Below, in pieces: positions 18,414-26,040 of a stretch of DNA of 64,000 nucleotides. Positions within the stretch are counted from its first letter, which is position 1. Each line of letters begins with the position of its first letter. Location: contig NZ_QULM01000004.1 in NCBI RefSeq assembly GCF_003482105.1, forward strand, positions 1 through 64,000. Reading direction: 5' to 3'. The DNA is from Coprococcus sp. OM04-5BH. Lineage in GTDB: Bacteria > Bacillota > Clostridia > Lachnospirales > Lachnospiraceae. The notes beneath the pieces are model-generated. The model saw nothing but the letters and a program-made list of their open reading frames with translations, did not search any database and was not told where the DNA came from. The translations under genes were made by a program, and so were the position numbers.

Positions 18414-19742
18414 ATGGAAAATTCAAAGGTTATATTTGGAAATGAACTGTTAGATGCATATAAAAATGACATGGATAATGCTGTTGTCAATTACTGGGAT
18501 AGAACATATCCGAAGCAAGTCCATTTTTCTTTGAATTATAGTATGCTTTCTCGACACTTATTGTTGCTTGGGGGTGCAGGTTCGGGGAAAACTAATGTAT
18601 TTAAACTGACCATGACACAGCTTAGGGAGAAGGCATCGACAAATGATGTGTTTATTGTATTCGACACAAAAGGAGATTTTTATGAAGGCTTCGGAAAAGA
18701 TATGGACTTGATACTGGGAAACAGTAAGGAATACAGAGAAAAGAGCCAACGCTGGAATATATATGATGAGGTACTTGCTGACGGAGAGAATCCGGAAGAT
18801 TACGAGGTAAACGCCCGTGAGATTGCAGCTTCGCTGTTTGAAGACAGAGGTTCGTCCTCACAACCGTTTTTCTCTAACGCAGCACGAGATATTTTTGCGC
18901 ATGCATTAATATATTTTATAAGAGAGGCGGTTAATAATCCGGCGGATGGACTTAGAAAGCTTAACAACAAAAGCCTAACTGACTTTTTGCTAAATGCGAA
19001 TGGCAGTGATTATGAAAAAATGTTTAACAAATACTCTGATATGAAAGGCGTTATGTCATATCTGGGCGATGGAACTTCAAATCAGGCATTAGGAGTCCTT
19101 GGTGAGTTAAAGAGTATGCTGTATGACTTGTTTATCGGCGTTTTTAATGACAATGACATGCATGGAAGATTTTCCATGAGAGATAGTGTAAGAAAAAAAC
19201 AAGGGCGAGCAATTTTTATAGAATATGACTTGATGACAGGAGAGACTCTTACACCGATTTACAGATTGCTTGTTGACCTGGCACTCAAAGAAGCGTTGGG
19301 AAGAAGCGATAGTGAAGGCGGAAACGTATACATGATATTAGATGAGTTGAAACTTTTGCCAAAGCTGAAGCATATGGACGATGCGCTTAACTTCGGAAGA
19401 GGCAAAGGTGTAAAGGTTATAGCCGGCTTGCAAAGTATAAATCAGTTATACGACATTTATGGTGAAGCAAAAGGTAAGGTAATAGCCGGAGGGTTTTCGA
19501 CACTGTTTGCATTTCATACATCCGACAACGAGTCGAGAGAATATGTGTCAAAACTTTTTGGGACAAACGTAGTTGGGTATCATTACACAGGAATTGATGG
19601 AGTTATTGAAAAGCGAGAACGTGAAGGGTATGCGGTTGAAACATGGGATCAGAGTTCGTTGAATATAGGTGAAGCGGTGATAGGACTGGCTGACAACGAA
19701 AACCCGTTTTTGTTTCAATTTACGGAGTATAAAGACAGGTAG
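18414..19742 (+). CDS. VirD4/TraD-like ATPase
   Basis: 442 residues. P-loop GGAGSGKT (residues 53-60), Walker B MILDEL (307-312) and the RGKGVKVIAGLQSINQLYDIYG segment belong to the type IV coupling protein (VirD4/TraD/TraG) branch of the HerA/FtsK superfamily. Coupling proteins are hexameric DNA- or protein-pumping ATPases. This one lacks the usual N-terminal membrane helices, and no relaxase or mating-pore gene is nearby, so conjugation is unlikely. AGGAG sits before the ATG. It directly precedes a same-sized relative without the nucleotide-binding motifs, suggesting a paired complex. Confidence 0.85.
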   Translation: MENSKVIFGNELLDAYKNDMDNAVVNYWDRTYPKQVHFSLNYSMLSRHLLLLGGAGSGKTNVFKLTMTQLREKASTNDVFIVFDTKGDFYEGFGKDMDLILGNSKEYREKSQRWNIYDEVLADGENPEDYEVNAREIAASLFEDRGSSSQPFFSNAARDIFAHALIYFIREAVNNPADGLRKLNNKSLTDFLLNANGSDYEKMFNKYSDMKGVMSYLGDGTSNQALGVLGELKSMLYDLFIGVFNDNDMHGRFSMRDSVRKKQGRAIFIEYDLMTGETLTPIYRLLVDLALKEALGRSDSEGGNVYMILDELKLLPKLKHMDDALNFGRGKGVKVIAGLQSINQLYDIYGEAKGKVIAGGFSTLFAFHTSDNESREYVSKLFGTNVVGYHYTGIDGVIEKREREGYAVETWDQSSLNIGEAVIGLADNENPFLFQFTEYKDR

Positions 19743-19758
19743 GAGATGAGCGTACAAT

Positions 19759-21036
19759 ATGGGACTGTTTAATAGGAATACAGATGCAGAAAAAAGGAAT
19801 GCTTTCAATCGCGACATAATAGAAAGCAAGGCTGAAAAAATTTCATATTGGATACCTAGTTTTGATACACCGGAGAATTTTTCAGTTTATGGCGGTGATA
19901 AATACATTCGAAATATGATTGTTATGGGAACCATAGCCAGATGCTATGGAAGAATGGGAGTTGTTGTTATTCATAATAACGGAACGCTTGTCGAAGAGAT
20001 AAAAAAGTTTCGCGGCTATTTCCCTGAAATATTTAACGGATGTGCACGAAATGGTGTTCGCGTGATGAATTGTAATGTTGATAACACGAATCTTTTGTAT
20101 GAACCGTTGTATGGAATGGGCATAGACAGAGCGGTTGAAGCCATATATCCACAAATGCCGGCAGAGAATCCATCTTATATGCAACAGCATATGTGCACCG
20201 AGATACTGAGAAAGTACATGATGATATTGAAAGCAAATGGTGAAGCGGTTGATCTGGATGGACTTCTCTATCTCTGCAATATGGACATACAGACATTGGA
20301 GAAGACAGCTATGCAGAAGCTGCCACAGGATGAAGTTAGAAATATTCTTGCTTCATTCCTTCAGAATAATAACTTGTATTTGCAAGTTCGAGCAGATGTG
20401 AATGCTTTTGCCGGACATCTTGAAAGTAGAATTTGGAGACGCAAGAAGAACTTGGACGAAGCGTCAGACGTGAGTATGACAGAGGCTGTCAAACACAGAG
20501 CGATACTAACTGTTAGGGTTCCATCAAATGTAGGGGTATTAAATTACTTGGCAACAGAGATTCGTTCAATGATAGATGATGGATTGGAATTTTTATTGGT
20601 TTTGGATTCTGTCATGATTGCAAACAGTACTATGAACAAAGAGATACTTCGCCAGTATTCATTGCCGATATCAACGGTTATTACTTGTGACAGTATAGCT
20701 GGGATATTTGATGATGAGAATGATATGTTGAACTCTTTGGGAAAGATGGAAAACACTATCATTATGAATACGCCTAATCTCAACGTGGCAGAGGTATACT
20801 CAAGAGCACTTGGACAATATATGAGACAATTTACAACTACTCATACCGGAAGTCACAGAGAAGCATTCAGAATCATGGGCGGATATGACACGTCACGGGA
20901 TATGCATGAGGAGCTATTTAATCGGGTGACACCGCAAGAGTTTTCACAGCTTGGAGATGGAGCTGTTTTGATAAGCAAAAGCAATGGAGGTACAACAGTA
21001 AAAACAAAATATGTTAATTTGGATTATTTGCGATAA
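19759..21036 (+). CDS. Degenerate VirD4/TraD-like partner (no Walker A)
   Basis: 425 residues, similar in size and layout to the preceding ATPase: a beta strand then GTIARCYGRMGVVVIH where a P-loop would be (no GKT/S), a Walker B-like strand FLLVLDSVM without the following glutamate, and a C-terminal GDGAVLISKS strand. It should not hydrolyse ATP. It starts 16 bases after the ATPase, with a closely similar leader (TAGGAGATGAGCG). A regulatory or structural subunit of a mixed ring is the simplest reading (inference). Similarity to the ATPase is by pattern and would need a profile search. Confidence 0.65.
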   Translation: MGLFNRNTDAEKRNAFNRDIIESKAEKISYWIPSFDTPENFSVYGGDKYIRNMIVMGTIARCYGRMGVVVIHNNGTLVEEIKKFRGYFPEIFNGCARNGVRVMNCNVDNTNLLYEPLYGMGIDRAVEAIYPQMPAENPSYMQQHMCTEILRKYMMILKANGEAVDLDGLLYLCNMDIQTLEKTAMQKLPQDEVRNILASFLQNNNLYLQVRADVNAFAGHLESRIWRRKKNLDEASDVSMTEAVKHRAILTVRVPSNVGVLNYLATEIRSMIDDGLEFLLVLDSVMIANSTMNKEILRQYSLPISTVITCDSIAGIFDDENDMLNSLGKMENTIIMNTPNLNVAEVYSRALGQYMRQFTTTHTGSHREAFRIMGGYDTSRDMHEELFNRVTPQEFSQLGDGAVLISKSNGGTTVKTKYVNLDYLR

Positions 21037-21081
21037 GCAGAAGATAAGCAAGTTAAATAAAATTGATGTGGAGGGAATAAA

Positions 21082-21615
21082 ATGAATGAATTGGATTTGA
21101 GTCTTTATGATTATGTTGGTGGGGATAAAAGTGCTGGCTCTGAAGTAATGTTGAAAGAAGCACAAATTTATGGAATGGAAAGAAAATTTGAACATAATCG
21201 TCTTATAAAAAAGATTATTGCTCAAATAAGCGACAAATTTATGGGAAAAGTAAATAGAGAGATTGATAGTTGTAGTAGGGATAGAAGAGATTTAAGACAA
21301 CGAGAAAAAATCTCTACGGGATTACACTTTTATATACATGCAAGAGATATATGTGGAATGGATATTTCAAGGGAACCCTATAAATTCAGAGATTTAACAG
21401 AGTTGGAACAAGTAGCTGTTTCAAAATTGATAGGAGATAAAGTTTCTGAACGCATCCGAAAAAAATGCAATAAAGGACCGAGAGGAACTCAAGCGTCAGT
21501 TATTGTAAAATATTATTGGGCCGGGCCTAGTGGGAATAAAGGAGTGGAAGTATTAATTGAATGGACAGCACAAAATGGATATGCAGGCAGAATAAAAGGG
21601 AAAGAGTGGTATTAG
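21082..21615 (+). CDS. Hypothetical protein in tubulin cluster
   Basis: 177 residues, basic, no membrane segment. The central part is helical with many R/K/D; the C-terminal end has beta-like segments (ASVIVKYYWAGP, GVEVLIEW). GGAGG precedes the ATG. I do not recognise the family. A/T content looks higher than in the tyrS, clpB and ftsH genes. Confidence 0.65.
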   Translation: MNELDLSLYDYVGGDKSAGSEVMLKEAQIYGMERKFEHNRLIKKIIAQISDKFMGKVNREIDSCSRDRRDLRQREKISTGLHFYIHARDICGMDISREPYKFRDLTELEQVAVSKLIGDKVSERIRKKCNKGPRGTQASVIVKYYWAGPSGNKGVEVLIEWTAQNGYAGRIKGKEWY

Positions 21616-21649
21616 CTTAACAGAATCAAGGCAATGACATTTTAACAAA

Positions 21650-22060
21650 ATGAACATATTAAAAGATATATATGGTCAAATCATATCCACCATCGGCAGT
21701 GTGTTGCCGGAAACGGGTGGTGTGTTAGGAATAAAAGACGGAATCATATGCGCATATTATTTTGATAGTTCTGGTAAGTGTGACAGTAATACATATAAAC
21801 CGGACACAGATAATGTAAATAGAGTCATATCAGAATGGGAAAAGCAAGACATACAATTTGTAGGTGTAGTACACAGCCATGAAGAAAAGCAACCTGCGTT
21901 GTCATATGCAGACATAGTATATGCCCAAGCTATTATGAAGGCAAATGATATGGAAAGAATATTATTTCCGTTAGTCGTTATAGGTAACAAGGCAAGGTTC
22001 ATCATGTATATGGTTGACAGGTGTGGAGATGTCACGGCAGAAGAGATAACCTTGATTTAA
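21650..22060 (+). CDS. JAB/MPN-domain (JAMM) metalloprotease
   Basis: 136 residues with a complete JAMM motif: E21 in LPETGGVLG, then H75-S-H77, S85 and D88 in the H-x-H-x7-S-x2-D spacing. JAMM proteins remove ubiquitin-like or other C-terminal tags using zinc; prokaryotic ones often sit with E1/E2-like genes. Neither an E1-like (ThiF) nor a ubiquitin-like gene is visible here, so the substrate is probably another cluster protein. The ribosome site is weak (AAGG about 18 bases upstream), suggesting low expression. Confidence 0.85.
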   Translation: MNILKDIYGQIISTIGSVLPETGGVLGIKDGIICAYYFDSSGKCDSNTYKPDTDNVNRVISEWEKQDIQFVGVVHSHEEKQPALSYADIVYAQAIMKANDMERILFPLVVIGNKARFIMYMVDRCGDVTAEEITLI

Positions 22061-22116
22061 ACAGATGTTACGTACATCTGGTTTAAATAAATCCAATGAT
22101 AAGGAGGAACACAAAG

Positions 22117-22305
22117 ATGAAAGAAGTCAAAGCTAACGTAAAGTTGCCGGAAGGAACATGCTGCGCATATGACTGCAAGGCTTGTGGATGGTCCGATCCG
22201 GGAGAGAAAGACAGTAGTGGCAAGATTTGGTGCACCAGAAATCATGCATACTACTATCCATGGGAGAGTTCATCTGGGTGTAGCGGCTATTTCACGAGAA
22301 AGTAA
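22117..22305 (+). CDS. Small cysteine-rich protein
   Basis: 62 residues with six cysteines (CCAYDCKAC, WC and GC), probably binding zinc. AAGGAGG lies eight bases before the ATG at 22117, a far better start than the in-frame ATG at 22096. Many D/S/W/Y residues surround the cysteines (GWSDPGEKDSSG, YYYPWESSSG). The family is unknown to me; such mini zinc proteins are often adaptors. Confidence 0.7.
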   Translation: MKEVKANVKLPEGTCCAYDCKACGWSDPGEKDSSGKIWCTRNHAYYYPWESSSGCSGYFTRK

Positions 22306-22567
22306 TTATTAGGTTTTATTTACTAGTGTGTTAGGAATTATTTTGTGAAAGAGTGTGGCAAGGCAAGCGGCAGAACCATTTTGATGAGCAATAGAAGTTT
22401 TGATAAATGGTTCTGTTGCAAGCAGAAAATGAGATGCAGGTAAAAGGGATTATAAAGCCGGCAGGTGTAGACGCGGCTGATAAAATTTTAGGTTAGATGT
22501 GAAGGTGGATTGATTTGGCAACTTCAGGAAAAGAAAGCAGATACGGATTGGAGACGGTATAGAGACA
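22306..22567 (+). other. Gap with a hairpin inside the tubulin cluster
   Basis: CAGAACCATT (22371-22380) pairs perfectly with AATGGTTCTG (22406-22415) across a 25-base loop; no T run follows. A 32-codon frame (22345-22443) without a good ribosome site crosses it. Otherwise the region looks like degraded coding sequence. Confidence 0.35.
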
Positions 22568-22738
22568 ATGGAAGATGTATCGGGTGCGATGTATATGAAT
22601 ATTGTTGGCGCGAGATATACGTTGTCATGGCATGACGATAATGAAGAATACTCTTCGGAATGGTTAAGGCAAGGAGTATACGATGCGACTACGAATGAGG
22701 GACAGAATTGTATGATAATTAGAAAATTATTAATGTGA
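22568..22738 (+). CDS. Short open frame, possible gene remnant
   Basis: 56 codons starting MEDVSGAMYMNIV with a plausible amphipathic beta pattern (ARYTLSWHD). No clear ribosome site precedes it. A different reading frame just upstream (from TTG near 22515, encoding ATSGKESRYGLETV) ends only 15 bases before this ATG, so the two may be pieces of one broken gene. Doubtful. Confidence 0.3.
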   Translation: MEDVSGAMYMNIVGARYTLSWHDDNEEYSSEWLRQGVYDATTNEGQNCMIIRKLLM

Positions 22739-22812
22739 GCGAAACGGGCTGACATTATTGTATATAAACCTAAGCCACAGATGGCAAGGATCTAAAAACG
22801 GAGGATAGAGAC

Positions 22813-25080
22813 ATGAAGAATACAGGCGCAAAAAAGATCAAACGAATCAGTATATCACTTTGCTTCGCAGCAGCGCTTTGCATATGTTTGTATGCAGTGG
22901 GGTTCTCAGTAAAGGCAGACAATCAAGCTACAATTAACAAGTACAACGTGGTAGTTGTTCTTGATTCCAGTGGTTCTATGGAAGATACAGATCCTGATGG
23001 TAACAGGTATGAAGCGATTGGACTATTTATCAACCTGCTTACAGAGAGTGGGAATAACATAGGTGGGGTTGTGTTCTCTAACGGCGTACAGCTAAGCGAG
23101 GATATCGTATCTGCGGACGATCAAAGCACAAAGGATGCTTTTATGGAAAAACTTAAATCCATTGCGCCGGCTGGCTGGACAGATACGGGAGCCGGACTGG
23201 AGACTGCCGTTAATATGATTGAGGAGCAAGGTGATCCAGAACTGCCGTCGGTTATTTTGTATTTAAGTGATGGCAACACGGAGATGGGTACCGACGCAGA
23301 AACAGAGGAGTCGCTTCAGAGAAAAGCTGACGCAATCCAAAAAGCACGTGAGAATAATATACAGGTATACAGTGTATGCCTTAATGCAAATCAAGACGCA
23401 GATGTTACAGAGATGAGCCAGATTGCAGATGCGACGGGCGGTATATTCAAAGAGATTACATCAGCGGCAGACTTGAAGGATGCGTTTAATCTTTTCTATG
23501 AAACAATATACGGAACATCGACGGTACAGATAGGAGATGAGACAGTCCCGGAAAGCGGAGTGATTGAGAAAGAATTTAGTCTTCCGGCGTTTGGCGTAGA
23601 AGAGGTTAACATCATAATTTACGGAGATGTTGATAATGTACAAATCACAAATCCGAACAACGCAGTTGTAGATTCTACGACAGTAAAATCAAATACATAT
23701 ACGATTGTTAAGTTTTCGGATGTGCAGGAGGGTAATTGGAAACTCAAGGCAAACGGAATACCAGGTACGAATGTCAAAGTCAATATGGTTTACAACACAG
23801 ATTTGACTGTGCAAATCGGTTCAAATGCAGATGAGATCGGTCATTCCGTTACATCGGATGATGAATTAGAGATATATGCCAATTTGGTATCAAACGGAGA
23901 GACAGCTACGCAGGATAATCAGTATAACGGATATGAGGCGTCCCTTGTTGTGATGGATTCTTACAGAAATGTTATAGAAGATGATATTCAGATGGACGTC
24001 ACAGGCGGAAAATTCTCTGTCAAGCGGAACTATGAGCCGGGGACATATTACTTCAAAGTGATTCTTACAGGAAATTATCTGTCAAAAGAATCAGAGGAAC
24101 TTGGGGCAGTCACCGTGACAGAAACAGCTGAGCCGGAACCGGAACCTAACACGGCTCCGACACCGGTGAAAGATAAGATAATAAAAAAGGTATATGTAAT
24201 ACCGTTCAGAGACAACACATTTGAATTTGATGTAGATGGCATTGCAACGGACAAAGAAGACAAAGAACTTCATTATGAGATAGAATCCAGTTCTTTCGAG
24301 GAAGGGGAAGACTATACCTTCAGTGACAACAAGATAGAGCTGACACATTATAGTCTTAGCAAGGGAGCATTTACGATCCGCGCGTATGATTCCATGGGAG
24401 AGTATTGTGATGTAGAACTCGTGATTACCAGCATTAATGTAGGACTTGTAACCATGATTGTGCTGGCGGTGATTGCTCTTATTATTCTGATCATAGTCGG
24501 AATCATAGTATACAAAAACAGCATTATTTCGTTTAAGGGAACGATAGAAGTAAAAACTTGCGTCAATGACGTAGAAAAGAGTGACCGACGCGAGGGAAGA
24601 CGCGGAAATGTAAAGTTGAGCAAGTTTAAAGTCGATGACTTGGGACTTAGAAAAAACACGCGATTCCAGGCAACGGGTAAGGATTATATATATTTCATAA
24701 TCAAGCCGGGATTGTATATGGGAAATCGGAAGATTAAAAAGGTGAAGATTAATGGAGATGGCTCGGAACTTAGACTTTACAAAAAGGTAAGTAATGATGG
24801 GCAGATGTCGGATTGGATTGCAATCAGTTTTGTACCAAAGGTATATTCTTCACGCAAGCAGGATTTCTTTGGAAATGATTCATCGAATTCATGGGGGAAC
24901 AATAATGGTGATTATGGTTCCATGCAAGGTGGTGGAGTGTTTAACGGCTTAGATGGTGATTACGGAGATGCGAATATGTATGGTGGTGAGCCAAAACAAT
25001 CATCAGGCAACTCATCTTGGGGGAATCCTTGGGATGGACAGGGTAATAGCTATGACAATGGTGATACATGGCCGAAATAG
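22813..25080 (+). CDS. Membrane-anchored von Willebrand A protein
   Basis: 755 residues. A signal-like hydrophobic segment (about residues 11-33) precedes a vWA domain whose metal site is intact: DSSGS at 51-55, then WTDTG and LYLSDGN. Two beta-rich modules follow, the second (about 450-535) after an E/P linker and cadherin-like (FEFDVDGIATDKEDKELHYEI). A single membrane span lies at about 543-566. The cytoplasmic part ends in a Gly/Asn/Ser tail with repeated W and Y (NSSWGNPW). So the vWA domain faces outward and the tail inward. vWA proteins are a known genomic partner of FtsZ-like Tubulin_2 genes, which follow here. AACGGAGGAT precedes the ATG. Confidence 0.85.
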   Translation: MKNTGAKKIKRISISLCFAAALCICLYAVGFSVKADNQATINKYNVVVVLDSSGSMEDTDPDGNRYEAIGLFINLLTESGNNIGGVVFSNGVQLSEDIVSADDQSTKDAFMEKLKSIAPAGWTDTGAGLETAVNMIEEQGDPELPSVILYLSDGNTEMGTDAETEESLQRKADAIQKARENNIQVYSVCLNANQDADVTEMSQIADATGGIFKEITSAADLKDAFNLFYETIYGTSTVQIGDETVPESGVIEKEFSLPAFGVEEVNIIIYGDVDNVQITNPNNAVVDSTTVKSNTYTIVKFSDVQEGNWKLKANGIPGTNVKVNMVYNTDLTVQIGSNADEIGHSVTSDDELEIYANLVSNGETATQDNQYNGYEASLVVMDSYRNVIEDDIQMDVTGGKFSVKRNYEPGTYYFKVILTGNYLSKESEELGAVTVTETAEPEPEPNTAPTPVKDKIIKKVYVIPFRDNTFEFDVDGIATDKEDKELHYEIESSSFEEGEDYTFSDNKIELTHYSLSKGAFTIRAYDSMGEYCDVELVITSINVGLVTMIVLAVIALIILIIVGIIVYKNSIISFKGTIEVKTCVNDVEKSDRREGRRGNVKLSKFKVDDLGLRKNTRFQATGKDYIYFIIKPGLYMGNRKIKKVKINGDGSELRLYKKVSNDGQMSDWIAISFVPKVYSSRKQDFFGNDSSNSWGNNNGDYGSMQGGGVFNGLDGDYGDANMYGGEPKQSSGNSSWGNPWDGQGNSYDNGDTWPK

Positions 25081-25128
25081 GATTTTGTACAGGCTCATAT
25101 AAAAAGCACAAGACGGAGGATGAAATAA

Positions 25129-26040
25129 ATGGCACTAATTAGAAGCCTTGCGTTATCACAAGGTGGTGGAATAATTTCATATAATCAACAAGCCAAGCAG
25201 GAGGAGAATATTGTAAATATATTCATAGGTCTCGGTGGTACTGGTGTTGACTGCTTACGTGAGATAAAGACTCAGGTATATAACCGAATAGAGCCGGATT
25301 TGATTACTAATGATGGAAAAGTTGTATACGAGCATATTCGTTTTTTGGGAGTTGATCATGATATAATGTCGTTCCATTCCATTGGTGACGAGGATAGTAG
25401 GTGTAATTGCCTTCCTCTGTTCGAGAGTGAGATGTTTGCATTGGCGGGTTCAGGAATAATGCTAAAAGCTGTGAAGCAGGCCGGTGATGTGTTCACACAG
25501 TATGCATGGTTATCCGATCATATAGATCAGATAGGATTGGATGATTATGAACCGAGCGGTCTTCGCCAAGAGGGAAGATTTCTAATTATGGCGAAAGCTG
25601 ACAAGTTTATGGCTAGGGTGCAAAACGTAATCGCAGATTCAAAACGTGGATTATGTAATCCGCGAGTTGTAATTCATATCATTTCAGGATTGTGTGGCGC
25701 AACAGGTTCAGGTATATTCTTGGATGTGTGTTACATGTTGCGTGAAATATTGAAGGCTGAGTGCAACACAGAAATGTGTGGATATTTTTTCACACCGGAT
25801 GTAAATGTTGCTCATGTTCAATCAAACAATGTAAAAAAGCATATTCAACAGAACGGTTATGCAGCGTTACAAGAACTTGATTATTGCATGAATATTGAAA
25901 AAAATCATGGGAAATTTAGACAGGAGTATACTGGTGGTAAGTTAATAGATTGGGATCGCGCACCTGTTGACTATTGTCACTTAATATCAGCTCAGGATAA
26001 CAATGGAATGTTCGTCAGGATGCATACAATTATGCAATGA
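25129..26040 (+). CDS. Tubulin/FtsZ-like protein 1, N-terminal part (frameshifted)
   Basis: 303 residues, then a stop caused by loss of one base. Compared with the second tubulin-like gene (28304-31801) the sequence matches through ISAQDNNG and then changes frame at about 26004-26009, where the paralogue has one more A (GGAAATG versus GGAATG). The GTPase fold is recognisable: GLGGTG at residues 34-39 and the tubulin signature loop at 188-195, but the latter reads LCGATGSG instead of GGGTGSG. GTP binding may therefore be weakened. CGGAGGATG precedes the ATG. It could be a pseudogene, a programmed frameshift or a sequencing error. Confidence 0.75.
   Translation: MALIRSLALSQGGGIISYNQQAKQEENIVNIFIGLGGTGVDCLREIKTQVYNRIEPDLITNDGKVVYEHIRFLGVDHDIMSFHSIGDEDSRCNCLPLFESEMFALAGSGIMLKAVKQAGDVFTQYAWLSDHIDQIGLDDYEPSGLRQEGRFLIMAKADKFMARVQNVIADSKRGLCNPRVVIHIISGLCGATGSGIFLDVCYMLREILKAECNTEMCGYFFTPDVNVAHVQSNNVKKHIQQNGYAALQELDYCMNIEKNHGKFRQEYTGGKLIDWDRAPVDYCHLISAQDNNGMFVRMHTIMQ

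Noticed and set aside
18414-21036. Conjugative element or integrative transfer region
   Set aside because: Only coupling-protein-like genes are present; relaxase, mating-pore, integrase and attachment sites are not seen.
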